A stretch of DNA of 41,916 bases from Spirochaetes bacterium GWE1_32_154 (GCA_001829315.1 MIAY01000016.1:1-41916), one strand, 5' to 3'; numbered from the stretch's first letter, positions 30,437 through 38,292 are shown. A program made the numbers and translations. Notes: a model not told the origin generated them from the sequence alone.

Positions 30437-30817
30437 TTACTTTAATTCAACTGTACAACCAGCTTCAACAAGCTTTTTTTTCAGTTCATCAGCTTCTGCC
30501 TTAGTAGCACCTTCTTTAAGTACTTTATTTCCAGCATCACAGATATCTTTTGCTTCTTTAAGACCTAAACCGGTTATTTCTCTAACCACTTTAATAGCCT
30601 TAATTTTGTCAGTACCTGCATTTACAAGAAGTACATTAAATTCGTCCTTTTCTTCAACAGCAGCAGCGGCAGCAGCAGGAGCAGCTGCACCAGCAACAGC
30701 AACAGGAGCAGCACTTACACCGAATTTTTCTTCCATAGCTTTTACAAGCTCAGAAATTTCGAGTACAGTCATGTTAGAAATTGCGTCTAGTATTTGGTCT
30801 TTAGTCAAAGTTGCCAT
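30437..30817 (-). CDS. rplL: 50S ribosomal protein L7/L12
   Basis: This is the stalk protein that recruits translation GTPases. The 126 residues comprise an N-terminal dimerisation helix pair ([20 protein letters not shown]), an Ala-rich flexible hinge around residues 36-54 and a C-terminal domain with [20 protein letters not shown] and [23 protein letters not shown] gives a strong ribosome-binding site, in keeping with the multiple copies per ribosome. It is separated from rplJ by 101 bp. Confidence 0.98.
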   Translation of the reverse strand: MATLTKDQILDAISNMTVLEISELVKAMEEKFGVSAAPVAVAGAAAPAAAAAAVEEKDEFNVLLVNAGTDKIKAIKVVREITGLGLKEAKDICDAGNKVLKEGATKAEADELKKKLVEAGCTVELK

Positions 30818-30918
30818 ATTTTCTCCCTTCTCATTTAATATATTTTTTACACTTTAATCAATTGAAATAATGCAGGCAACACCTGGAGACATATTTTCAT
30901 ATTGACCAATGTAATAAA

Positions 30919-31440
30919 TTACGCATCTGCTTTTTGTTTAGCAACCTGATCAAGAACTCTAACCAATCTTCCTGCAACATCATTACAACAAGCAACAAAA
31001 TTTTGTGTAGGAGCATTCATAGTTGACATTAACATAGCTATTAACTGATTTCTTCCCGGTAATTTTGATAAAGCCTCAACATCTTTTGCTGATAAAACCT
31101 TTCTACCTACAAAACCACCTTTAATTTGAAGCTTATCAGATTCTTTTTGAAATGCAAACAAAGTCTTAGCAACTTCATTAATTTCTTTATCTGAGAAAGC
31201 AACTGCAGTTGGTCCTTTTACTATAGCATCTAAAGCCGGGTAATCCTTTTCTTTTGCTATAACATTTATATAATTATTCTTCATAACCATATATTTAGAA
31301 CCCACTTTAGTAAGCTCTCGTCTTAATTTTGATAATTTATCTACACTAAGACCTCTATAATCAGTAAATATAAAATCTTCGCTTTTATCAAAATATTTTT
31401 TTAAATCATTTACTTTATCTAATTTATATTGTTTTGGCAT
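30919..31440 (-). CDS. rplJ: 50S ribosomal protein L10
   Basis: L10 anchors the L7/L12 dimers on the stalk base. The 173 residues contain FIFTDYRGLSVDKLSKLRRE, YMVMKNNYINVIAKEKDYPA, KGPTAVAFSDKEINEVAKTL and the C-terminal stalk-binding helix (about 130-170). It is only 10 bp from rplA, so there is little room for the long L10 autoregulatory leader found in E. coli. Confidence 0.97.
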   Translation of the reverse strand: MPKQYKLDKVNDLKKYFDKSEDFIFTDYRGLSVDKLSKLRRELTKVGSKYMVMKNNYINVIAKEKDYPALDAIVKGPTAVAFSDKEINEVAKTLFAFQKESDKLQIKGGFVGRKVLSAKDVEALSKLPGRNQLIAMLMSTMNAPTQNFVACCNDVAGRLVRVLDQVAKQKADA

Positions 31441-31450
31441 AGAACTCCCC

Positions 31451-32128
31451 TTAAATAGCTTTATGGTTTATTTTTACTGAAGGACTCATTGTAGAAGATA
31501 CATAAACCGATGCTACATAATCTCCCTTTAAGTCTGAAGGTTTTTTTCTTAAAACTTCATCAAAAAGAGCTTTTATGTTTTCATAAACTTTACTAGATGG
31601 CATAGACGATTTGCCTATACCCATATTTAAAATACCTTCTTTATTTGCCCTAAATTCAATTCTACCTTTTTTTAATTCACTTACAGCACCTTTTACATCA
31701 TTCGTAACAGTACCGGTTTTTGGATTTGGCATCAATCCTTTTCGTCCAAGAATCGGACCCAATTTTCCGACCTCTTTCATCATGTCAGGTGTCGCAACAA
31801 CTACATCGAAGTCAGTCCAACCAGCCTTTACTTTTTCGATTAATTCATCACCACCAGCAAAAGCTGCACCAGCGTCAATTGCTTCTTTTTCCTTATCTGC
31901 TTTAGTAAAGACTAAAATTTTCTTCTCAGCACCAAAAGAATTTGGAAGAACCACAGTATCTCTTACAGTATGACTTTTCTTCAGGTTTAAATTAATTGAA
32001 ACCTCAACAGTCTCATCAAATTTAGCATATTTAAGTTCTTTAACTAAATCCAATGCTTTTACAACATCTAACTCTTCTTGAGGGTTATATTTTTTTAAAA
32101 CCTCTAAATATTTCTTTCCTCTCTTCAT
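31451..32128 (-). CDS. rplA: 50S ribosomal protein L1
   Basis: L1 forms the mobile stalk at the E site and represses the L11 operon in E. coli. The 225 residues include [60 protein letters not shown] and a [20 protein letters not shown] stretch, in normal order and length. Confidence 0.98.
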   Translation of the reverse strand: MKRGKKYLEVLKKYNPQEELDVVKALDLVKELKYAKFDETVEVSINLNLKKSHTVRDTVVLPNSFGAEKKILVFTKADKEKEAIDAGAAFAGGDELIEKVKAGWTDFDVVVATPDMMKEVGKLGPILGRKGLMPNPKTGTVTNDVKGAVSELKKGRIEFRANKEGILNMGIGKSSMPSSKVYENIKALFDEVLRKKPSDLKGDYVASVYVSSTMSPSVKINHKAI

Positions 32129-32138
32129 GACGATCCCC

Positions 32139-32564
32139 TTATATCTCTACTTCAACGCCCATTGATCTGGCACTACCAGCAACAATTTTCATTGCTGCTT
32201 CTAAATCATTTGCATTAACATCAGGCATCTTTATTTCTGCTATTTTCTTTAATTGTGCCTTAGTTATTTTTCCAACTTTATCTTTATGAGGTACAGCTGA
32301 CCCTTTAGTCAAACCCAATTCTTTCATAATCAAAATTGCCGCTGGAGGAGTCTTAATAACAAATGTAAAAGATCTGTCCTGATAAACTGTTATAACAACA
32401 GGCAAAATCATACCAGGCTGATCTTTTGTTTTATCATTAAATTGCTTACAAAACTCAGCTGCTGATGCTCCATGAGGACCCAACGCAGGTCCAATACCTT
32501 TTGCGGGTGTAGCTTGTCCGCCCGGTGCTTGTAATTTCACTACTACTTTTATTTTTTTTGCCAT
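32139..32564 (-). CDS. rplK: 50S ribosomal protein L11
   Basis: L11 organises the GTPase-associated centre. The 141 residues begin [20 protein letters not shown]; the C-terminal RNA-binding domain has AKIT-type [20 protein letters not shown] and [12 protein letters not shown]. The usual APPVGPALG turn reads AKGIGPALG, so the proline pair including the thiostrepton-site proline is Lys22-Gly23. It follows nusG by 43 bp. Confidence 0.97.
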   Translation of the reverse strand: MAKKIKVVVKLQAPGGQATPAKGIGPALGPHGASAAEFCKQFNDKTKDQPGMILPVVITVYQDRSFTFVIKTPPAAILIMKELGLTKGSAVPHKDKVGKITKAQLKKIAEIKMPDVNANDLEAAMKIVAGSARSMGVEVEI

Positions 32565-32607
32565 TTTTTAGTTCCTTATTCACAAAATTATCTAATATAT
32601 GTTAATA

Positions 32608-33177
32608 CTAAATCTTTTCAACTTGAGTAAAATCCAACTCAACGGGCGTAGATCGACCAAAAATACCAACCATAACTTTAATTTTACTTTTTTCTAAATT
32701 AACTTCTTCTATTGTACCACTAAACGAATTAAAAGGACCATCAATTATCTTAACAGTTTCGCCTCTATTAAAATCGTATTTTTGTTTCATAAAAACATCA
32801 TTCTTAGAGTCATTTGATGACAACAAGATACTTCGAACTTCATCATGATTTAACGGTTGTGGCTTTTTATTTTTATTAGCGCCAACAAACCCTGTAACAC
32901 CATGGATATTCTTGATAATTGGATATACATCCTGCCAATTATTTTTATCTAAATCCATTTCTAACAAAACATACCCAGGAAATATCTTTTTTTCAGAAAC
33001 CTTCTTCTTTCCATTTTTCATTTCAAATACTTCTTTAACAGGAACTTTTACCTGAAATAAAATTTTCGAAACAACACTATTATCTTCTATAGAATCTTTG
33101 ATTAAAACCTTCAAAGAATCTTCTACTTTTTTTTCATATCCTGAATAGATATGAAGTATATACCAATTCTTAGCCAT
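32608..33177 (-). CDS. nusG: Transcription termination/antitermination factor NusG
   Basis: NusG binds the beta' clamp helices and couples transcription to Rho or the ribosome. The 189 residues start MAKNWYILHIYSGYEKKVED (NGN domain), include KKIFPGYVLLEMDL and GVTGFVGANKNKKPQPL, and end in a KOW domain (GETVKIIDGPFNSFSGTIEE, about 138-157). Position after secE is canonical. Confidence 0.98.
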   Translation of the reverse strand: MAKNWYILHIYSGYEKKVEDSLKVLIKDSIEDNSVVSKILFQVKVPVKEVFEMKNGKKKVSEKKIFPGYVLLEMDLDKNNWQDVYPIIKNIHGVTGFVGANKNKKPQPLNHDEVRSILLSSNDSKNDVFMKQKYDFNRGETVKIIDGPFNSFSGTIEEVNLEKSKIKVMVGIFGRSTPVELDFTQVEKI

Positions 33178-33196
33178 TTATAACCACCTGTTAAGA

Positions 33197-33379
33197 TCAA
33201 AAAGTTATGATCTTTGTGATCAACTGTAAAGAACCAAAATCAACTACTGCAAGAGCAATAGACAAAACAACTAAAGAAACAACAACAACAACAGTTTGCG
33301 AAATCACTTCATCTCTTGTTGGCCAATTTACTTTTTTTAATTCTAAATAACTTTCTTCAAAAAAATTAAATATTTTCAT
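33197..33379 (-). CDS. secE: Preprotein translocase subunit SecE
   Basis: This is the short, single-membrane-span form of SecE (60 residues). The amphipathic helix with the conserved YLELKKVNWPTRDEVISQT (residues 11-29) precedes one transmembrane helix (about 30-48). It partners SecY, encoded at 7421-8752, at the inner-membrane channel. It lies between tRNA-Trp and nusG. Confidence 0.96.
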   Translation of the reverse strand: MKIFNFFEESYLELKKVNWPTRDEVISQTVVVVVSLVVLSIALAVVDFGSLQLITKIITF

Positions 33380-33410
33380 AAAATCCTCATTTGGTTAAAA
33401 AATATAAAAA

Positions 33411-33483
33411 CAGGGTAGGCAGGACTTGAACCCACGACATTCGGTTTTGGAGACCGACGTTCTACCGACTGAACTACTACCCT
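33411..33483 (-). tRNA. trnW: tRNA-Trp (CCA anticodon)
   Basis: The 73-nt sequence folds with acceptor stem AGGGTAG/CTACCCT and discriminator G, D arm GTTC...GAAC, an anticodon stem TCGGT/ACCGA around loop CTCCAAA with anticodon CCA, and a T arm with the TTCAAGT loop. The 3' CCA is not encoded. It sits between rpmG and secE, a placement known from many bacteria. Confidence 0.96.
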
Positions 33484-33492
33484 AAATATCTT

Positions 33493-33669
33493 TTATTTTA
33501 TTTTAGTTTCTTTATGTACTGTATGTTTTCTTTCCCATTTACAATACTTACTCAATTCAATCTTACCTTGCACATTTTTTTTATTTTTAAATGTTGTATA
33601 ATTTTTTCGTTTACACTCAGAACACTGTAACGCAATCTTTTCAACACCAGCACCTTTTTTTGTAGCCAT
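33493..33669 (-). CDS. rpmG: 50S ribosomal protein L33
   Basis: The 58-residue protein begins [20 protein letters not shown]. The first zinc-knuckle pair is intact (Cys16, Cys19), but the second is KYCKWERKH with only Cys43, so the ribbon lacks its fourth cysteine; a YCxxERKH form is common in spirochete and related L33 proteins. The ATG has an AGGTG ribosome-binding site. Flanked by tRNA-Trp (9 bp) and tRNA-Thr (37 bp). Confidence 0.95.
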   Translation of the reverse strand: MATKKGAGVEKIALQCSECKRKNYTTFKNKKNVQGKIELSKYCKWERKHTVHKETKIK

Positions 33670-33706
33670 TTATATTCACCTGCCTTGCAAAAATTATTAA
33701 CTAACC

Positions 33707-33779
33707 AGCCTCCAATCAGAATCGAACTGACGACCACTTCCTTACCATGGAAATACTCTACCAACTGAGCTACGGAGGC
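33707..33779 (-). tRNA. trnT: tRNA-Thr (GGT anticodon)
   Basis: The 73-nt cloverleaf has acceptor stem GCCTCCG/TGGAGGC (with a G-U-type pair), D arm GCTC AGTTGGTA GAGT, anticodon stem TTTCC/GGAAG around loop ATGGTAA giving anticodon GGT, and T arm GTCAG TTCGATT CTGAT. The 3' CCA is not encoded. It is the first gene after the promoter at 33796-33824, so its 5' end is near the transcript start. Confidence 0.96.
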
Positions 33780-33795
33780 ATAAAAAATCTTCGTG

Positions 33796-33824
33796 ATATT
33801 ATGTTTTTTTAACTACTATGTCAA
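33796..33824 (-). promoter_or_regulatory. Sigma70-type promoter of the tRNA-Thr-rpmG-tRNA-Trp-secE-nusG-rpl operon
   Basis: On the - strand TTGACA (33819-33824) is exactly 17 bp from TAATAT (33796-33801), with A-rich sequence upstream of the -35. The expected start is about 10 bp before the tRNA-Thr 5' end, leaving only a short 5' leader for RNase P to remove. Confidence 0.85.
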
Positions 33825-34053
33825 CCATTTTTTGATTTTTTTTGAATAAAACTAATTTTAATGATTTTCTACTTAATTAACCAACATTTTATATTAACAT
33901 TTTTCTATTTTATTAGCAATCAAATTTACCATTTTCATCCAAACATTATTACTGACATATAAACACACTACCAGAACCTATTTTAAATTATTTTTTCACC
34001 TACATTAACATTTATCTTGATAAATATCCGTTATTTATTTATTACTTTATCTT

Positions 34054-34080
34054 AGCTTTTCCAAAAAGCTCTATTATAAT
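34054..34080 (+). promoter_or_regulatory. Candidate promoter with inverted repeat upstream of the RlmD-like gene
   Basis: A perfect TATAAT (34075-34080) lies 19 bp before the ATG. No good -35 is present; instead a 7-bp inverted repeat AGCTTTT-CCA-AAAAGCT (34054-34070) fills the spacer/-35 area. This could be an operator or chance in AT-rich DNA. GAGG at 34088-34091 is the ribosome-binding site. Confidence 0.4.
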
Positions 34081-34098
34081 ATATTTTGAGGTTAAATA

Positions 34099-35310
34099 AT
34101 GGATATTGAAAATATAGAAAAAAGAAAAATAAAAAGTGTTCAACGGGAAATTATTTGTAAAATAGAAAATTGGGGTGCTGAAGGCGTTACCATTGCACAT
34201 GACAATGAAAATAAAGCAATTCTTATACGATATGCAATTCCTGGTGAATTGTGCAGAATCAACATATATAAGGAAGCTAAAGACTACGCATTAGGAGAAC
34301 CTGTTGAAATATTAGAAAAATCAGAATTCAGAATAACACCTCAATGCGAATACTTCTCCATGTGTGGCGGTTGCGATTTACAAATGATTAACTACAAGAA
34401 ACAAATCGATGTTAAAATGAATGTCATTAAAGAATCCTTCAGAAGAATTGGCGGAATAGACTTTGAATTTACCGGTCTAATTACCAGTCCAAATGAATCT
34501 TACTATAGAAATACTGTTACATTCAAAGTAAATCCCAAAAAAAATCTTATTGGATTCTTCAGAAAAGATACAAAATCAATAATCGATATTTCTGAATGTA
34601 AAATAGCATCAGGCGAAATTAATACAGCATTAAACAAAATTCGAAATTCAAATATATCACTGCCTCATAATTTTAAAGTTAGATCTACTGCTGATGGCGA
34701 CACCGTAGTTAATATGGTTAAAACAGATTTATACGAAGATCGTGAAGTATACGAAACAATCAACGCATGTGGAAGATCACTTAAATTTAAGATTTCAAAA
34801 GACAGCTTTTTTCAAATCAACAACTCCGTTATTCCTTTGTGGATTGAGAAAATCGTAAGTTTCTTAGATGACACAAAAAGCGAAAGAATATTTGATCTTT
34901 ACTGTGGAATCGGATTAATAACTTTATTTGTAAGCTTTTTTGCTAAAGAAACAATTGGGGTTGAAATTGCAAAAAGTTCTGTAAATGACGGGAACCATAA
35001 CATTAAAGTCAATAACATAACTACAAACATAAAAATTATTCAATCAGCAGTAGAAGATACAATTGATGAATTAGGATATGCCGACGTAATGATTGTAGAC
35101 CCACCAAGAAAAGGGTTAGACGAAATTACAAGAGGTGTGTTACTAAAAATGAAACCAAAAAAAATTATATATTCATCATGTAAAGCATCAACAATGGCAA
35201 GAGACATTAAGGAATTATCGTCATTATATTCAATACAAGAACTAATTCCCGTTGATATGTTCCCCCAGACCCATCATATGGAAATGCTATCACTTCTTGT
35301 TTTAAAATAA
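34099..35310 (+). CDS. 23S rRNA (uracil-C5)-methyltransferase, RlmD/RumA family
   Basis: The 403-residue protein is a TrmA/RumA-type SAM-dependent RNA uracil C5-methyltransferase. An N-terminal TRAM-like region (about 15-75) precedes a [4Fe-4S] site with Cys83, Cys89, Cys92 (CEYFSMCGGC) and Cys167. The SAM-binding loop is FDLYCGIGLITLF (265-277), then VDPPRKGLD (333-341) and the catalytic SSCKASTMARD with Cys361, and the general base in HHMEMLSLL (Glu395). The family norm SCNP reads SCKA here. It is a monocistronic-looking + strand gene divergent from the ribosomal block. The exact uridine modified cannot be told from sequence. Confidence 0.88.
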   Translation: MDIENIEKRKIKSVQREIICKIENWGAEGVTIAHDNENKAILIRYAIPGELCRINIYKEAKDYALGEPVEILEKSEFRITPQCEYFSMCGGCDLQMINYKKQIDVKMNVIKESFRRIGGIDFEFTGLITSPNESYYRNTVTFKVNPKKNLIGFFRKDTKSIIDISECKIASGEINTALNKIRNSNISLPHNFKVRSTADGDTVVNMVKTDLYEDREVYETINACGRSLKFKISKDSFFQINNSVIPLWIEKIVSFLDDTKSERIFDLYCGIGLITLFVSFFAKETIGVEIAKSSVNDGNHNIKVNNITTNIKIIQSAVEDTIDELGYADVMIVDPPRKGLDEITRGVLLKMKPKKIIYSSCKASTMARDIKELSSLYSIQELIPVDMFPQTHHMEMLSLLVLK

Positions 35311-35319
35311 ATTATAAAA

Positions 35320-35369
35320 AAATTGTTTTATCAAAAATATGTGATAAATTAGTTTTTTTAAAACAATTT
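35320..35369 (+). promoter_or_regulatory. Nested inverted repeat with candidate promoter before the CsgG-like gene
   Basis: Outer 11-bp arms AAATTGTTTTA (35320-35330) and TAAAACAATTT (35359-35369) enclose a smaller hairpin. A promoter can be read within: TTGTTT (35323-35328), 16 bp, TAAATT (35345-35350). The outer right arm lies just before the ribosome-binding site AGAGG. Such an arrangement could hold an operator or sequester initiation signals; this is inference. Confidence 0.4.
35327..35359 (+). terminator. Possible weak terminator after the RlmD-like gene
   Basis: A 7-bp AT-rich stem TTTATCA/TGATAAA with an 8-nt loop is followed within 5 bp by seven T residues (35353-35359). It starts 16 bp past the stop. 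The stem is weak, and the same bases may belong to a promoter for the next gene. Confidence 0.45.
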
Positions 35370-35381
35370 AAGAGGTTATCT

Positions 35382-36206
35382 ATGAAAATAAATTTTATAC
35401 TATTTGCAACAGCTTTTACAATCTGCAATTTATTTCCTGAAACACGTGTTGTTGTTTTAAATTTCAATAATGTTAACATCGATAAAACAGTTGCTGAAGC
35501 AGCAACTGAAATATTATCAACAACAATTGCTCAAGAGAAAATTTTTCAAGTTATTGAAAGAAACCAATTAGACAAAATCTTTAATGAATTAAAATTAAAC
35601 TCTAATGATGAATTTAATGAGAATCAAGCAATCGAAATTGGAAAACTTGCAAAAGCAAATTCAATTATAATTGGGAGCCTGACAAAAATTGGGGATACAA
35701 TTTCAGTAAATGCACGATTAATTGATGTTGCAACCGGCTCTATCATACTAGCAAAACGAGTTTCTACAGACAATATAAATTCCCTGGATTCTCAAATTGT
35801 AAATCTGGCAATGTCTTTTAATACCAACTCGAAAATTAAAGAAAATACAGTTATTGAAAACATTATTTTAAACAAAGATTACGGAAAACATATAAAAAGT
35901 TTTGAAATAGAATTCAAGAATACAAGAATAAGTGTTCGCCCAAGAAAACATTTTAATACTTTCAAATCAATTAATCTATTAGCATCACTTAACGATATTG
36001 AAATAAAATATGTACTTATTGAATTTGATGACAAAACAAAATTTGAAATTTTTCAACCTTTCAAAATTCAAAATGGTCACAATCACATCATATCATTTTC
36101 AAATGAACAAAAAAAATTAAAAAAAATAAAATTAATTGCAAAAATTGACAGATCTATAACTAAATCATGGATAAAACCACACCTAACAATTTCCGGAAAA
36201 AATTAA
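35382..36206 (+). CDS. CsgG-like secreted/periplasmic protein
   Basis: The 274-residue product has an N-terminal hydrophobic signal-like segment (residues 1-16). Residues 22-145 resemble the CsgG/TolB-N-like alpha/beta domain: RVVVLNFNN, then IFQVIERNQLDKIFNELKLN, AKANSIIIGSLTKIGD and NARLIDVATGSIILAKRVST. These repeat the 'VVERxxLDxILxE...GxLxxxGxxxxxxxRLID' pattern of the family, often found in spirochete envelope proteins. The C-terminal 120 residues are beta-rich and Lys-rich and not recognised. A cysteine at residue 15 has no clear lipobox, so lipidation is uncertain. No curli genes are nearby. Confidence 0.65.
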   Translation: MKINFILFATAFTICNLFPETRVVVLNFNNVNIDKTVAEAATEILSTTIAQEKIFQVIERNQLDKIFNELKLNSNDEFNENQAIEIGKLAKANSIIIGSLTKIGDTISVNARLIDVATGSIILAKRVSTDNINSLDSQIVNLAMSFNTNSKIKENTVIENIILNKDYGKHIKSFEIEFKNTRISVRPRKHFNTFKSINLLASLNDIEIKYVLIEFDDKTKFEIFQPFKIQNGHNHIISFSNEQKKLKKIKLIAKIDRSITKSWIKPHLTISGKN

Positions 36207-36269
36207 TTTTATCTTTATTTCTTTTATATAAAATGTTACAAGAAATGAATTAATTAGTAAGGAATACAA

Positions 36270-36752
36270 ATGGCAACATTTATTTTAAATAAATATGAAG
36301 CTGCAAAATTCAAACCGACATCTTCAGGTACTAATGTTATGATACGCGTAACAAGTCCTGAAGATAATTTTTTACCTTTAGAACACGAAAATGATTTCGA
36401 TGATATCCTAACGCTTAAATTCTACGATTTTACTGAAGAGCAGAATGGTTTAACTGTTTTTTCAGAACAACATTATGATTCAATAATAAATTTTTTCCAA
36501 AAACATAAAATGTGCGACAACATGATTATTCATTGTGATCAAGGAATGAGCAGGAGTGCCGGTATAGCAGTGGGCTGGTTTTTATTTAAAGATGAAAGGT
36601 CATCAATTTACAAACTTTATCATAGCGGGAAACACATGCCAAACAGATTAATTGTTAAAACATTCTGTAAAATGTTACAAAAAGATATGACCCTTATTAA
36701 TAAATGGGAAAAAGAAAAACTTGATATTTTCAAAAAACAAGCCGGACTTTAA
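36270..36752 (+). CDS. Dual-specificity/tyrosine phosphatase-like protein
   Basis: The 160 residues contain the Cys-based phosphatase P-loop HCDQGMSRS (H88-C89-x5-R95-S96) preceded by the strand MIIH, and an upstream acidic segment (NDFDDILTLKFYDF, about 41-54) where a general-acid aspartate would be expected. The helix after the P-loop (AGIAVGWFLF) is typical. The small size fits compact bacterial phosphatases that may act on phosphoproteins or RNA ends. AAGGAA supplies the ribosome-binding site. Its stop converges with the DUF2156 gene, 7 bp away. Substrate unknown. Confidence 0.75.
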   Translation: MATFILNKYEAAKFKPTSSGTNVMIRVTSPEDNFLPLEHENDFDDILTLKFYDFTEEQNGLTVFSEQHYDSIINFFQKHKMCDNMIIHCDQGMSRSAGIAVGWFLFKDERSSIYKLYHSGKHMPNRLIVKTFCKMLQKDMTLINKWEKEKLDIFKKQAGL

Positions 36753-36759
36753 TGATAAA

Positions 36760-37626
36760 TTATTTTTTAAAACTAATTCTGAATTTTTTTGCCATAGTAT
36801 CCGGCAAATAAGATGTTTTTGTATTTCTTAGATTCTCTTTTCCCATATCTTGTTCAAGGTTTATATATTTATACATCTCTATATGAATTTCTGAACATCG
36901 GGAAAACATATATTGTGAAATACCTTTTATACTTTTTAAACCTTTAGCAAAATGAATACCATACATTTCACTATTAATTTCTTCACCTATTAAAAAACCA
37001 ACAGGCTTATCATCAGCTTTAAATATTCCCCCACATAATTTTAATTTTTCAAAATTTTCTATTGCTTCAACACATGGTATATAATCGGTTTCATTTTTTC
37101 CAGAACCAGACTCTGATTGCCAGATATCAAGTAAATCTAATGCGATGTGAATATTATCTTTACTAAACCGCTCCATAGAGGGGGTATAATTATTTACAAA
37201 CTGATTAAGAAGATTTTTTTTACTATGAAGTTTACGCCCTGCATAATTTCTAAATTTATCAATATTAAAAATATAATCTGTATCATCATCATTACTTATT
37301 CTAATAAATTCAGACTCAGGAAAAAGATACAGCCATTCCTCAGGAATAGGAAATATATAATCATGGGATTTTAAAAGTTCAATGAGTTTTTGTAAATATC
37401 TTTCATTTGACAATGAAATAGTAATTGTCGGCATTATATAAGATTTACCATCATAAGTAACACCGGATACGAATAAATCACCATCAATATCGAGAATATG
37501 ATAATTATGTGCGGTACGAAAAAGAAAAAGATTTGAAAACGAATACTCGGATAATGGTATCTGAATTTCAAACAACGGTTGAAATAATATTGATATATGT
37601 TCTAAATTAAGTAATTGCTTATTCAT
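36760..37626 (-). CDS. DUF2156 protein (phosphatidylglycerol lysyltransferase C-terminal-like)
   Basis: The 288-residue protein has the DUF2156 pattern: LSEYSFSNLFLFR (about 21-33), FNIDKFRNYAGRKLHSKKNL with the GRxxHxKKN motif (about 120-139), a W-containing helix, GGIFKADDKPVGFLIGEEIN, the HFAKG strand and INLEQDMGKENLRNTKTSYL. This is a GNAT-related fold shared with MprF-type aminoacyl-phospholipid synthases, but without their membrane domain, so it is a soluble member with unknown acceptor. It is the last gene of the kinase-methyltransferase group, 18 bp after the methyltransferase. Confidence 0.8.
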   Translation of the reverse strand: MNKQLLNLEHISILFQPLFEIQIPLSEYSFSNLFLFRTAHNYHILDIDGDLFVSGVTYDGKSYIMPTITISLSNERYLQKLIELLKSHDYIFPIPEEWLYLFPESEFIRISNDDDTDYIFNIDKFRNYAGRKLHSKKNLLNQFVNNYTPSMERFSKDNIHIALDLLDIWQSESGSGKNETDYIPCVEAIENFEKLKLCGGIFKADDKPVGFLIGEEINSEMYGIHFAKGLKSIKGISQYMFSRCSEIHIEMYKYINLEQDMGKENLRNTKTSYLPDTMAKKFRISFKK

Positions 37627-37644
37627 AAAAACCTCACAAAATAA

Positions 37645-38265
37645 TTACTTGAATATAATAACTGTAAAGTCATTAGTCAAGTAATCATCAATTATTTTAA
37701 TTCTTTTATGGGGTATATCATGATTCACTATTAAAGAATGAATTTTATCAGGATCACAATAATAATATCCCGCTTCCTTATTGATTGATCTTTTATGTAG
37801 TAGATTAAATACAATATACTTTTCGGATAATTCATCAAATTTACTAATTGCAGAATTCAAGAAATCGTCATTATTTCCAAGATCAATATTAAAAATTCCT
37901 GAAGAATAAACAATATCAAATTTTCTATGAGTAAAAATAGTATTTTTAAAAATATCAACCACTCTAAAATCACCATGTGGCTTTTTTTGCCCTGCAATAG
38001 ATATCATTTTGGATATAATGTCAATACCTGTATAATAAACATGATGGTTTGCCGAATCAAAATAATCAAGAAGATTACCAAGCCCGCACCCGACATCAAG
38101 AATAGTCATGTTATTATCAATTATTTCATTAAGAACTGAAAACCGCTTAAATTGTGCATCTTTATTTTCCCATCCAAGCATTAAATAATCTTCTGTATTA
38201 CACTCTAATCGTGGTAAATAATACTTTTCAATTTTCTCATATTTTCCTTTTATAGGATTTATCAT
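37645..38265 (-). CDS. Class I SAM-dependent methyltransferase
   Basis: The 206-residue protein has motif I ILDVGCGLGNLLDYF (about 55-69), the acidic strand YYTGIDIISKMI (about 77-88), DFRVVDIF and FDIVYSSGIFNI (motif IV). The fold is that of small soluble methyltransferases. The target is not recognisable. It lies 27 bp downstream of the hybrid kinase and 18 bp before the DUF2156 gene, so the three are probably co-transcribed. Confidence 0.8.
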   Translation of the reverse strand: MINPIKGKYEKIEKYYLPRLECNTEDYLMLGWENKDAQFKRFSVLNEIIDNNMTILDVGCGLGNLLDYFDSANHHVYYTGIDIISKMISIAGQKKPHGDFRVVDIFKNTIFTHRKFDIVYSSGIFNIDLGNNDDFLNSAISKFDELSEKYIVFNLLHKRSINKEAGYYYCDPDKIHSLIVNHDIPHKRIKIIDDYLTNDFTVIIFK

Positions 38266-38292
38266 TATTCTAAAAGCTCCATTTTTTTACAT

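Larger units (their letters stand above)
33780..34098. other. Divergent intergenic region between tRNA-Thr and the RlmD-like gene
   Basis: This 319-bp A+T-rich region holds a strong leftward promoter (33796-33824) and a weaker rightward one with an inverted repeat (34054-34080). The middle part, about 33830-34050, contains no gene, no tRNA and no clear hairpin with a U tract that I can see. Confidence 0.7.

Noticed and set aside
33552-33764. 70-residue frame on the - strand across rpmG and tRNA-Thr
   Set aside because: It lies over a tRNA gene and out of frame with rpmG, whose L33 product is unambiguous.
35382-35435. Lipoprotein signal with Cys15 in the CsgG-like protein
   Set aside because: The residues before the cysteine (FTI) do not form a convincing lipobox even with relaxed spirochete rules, so only a signal-like segment is claimed.
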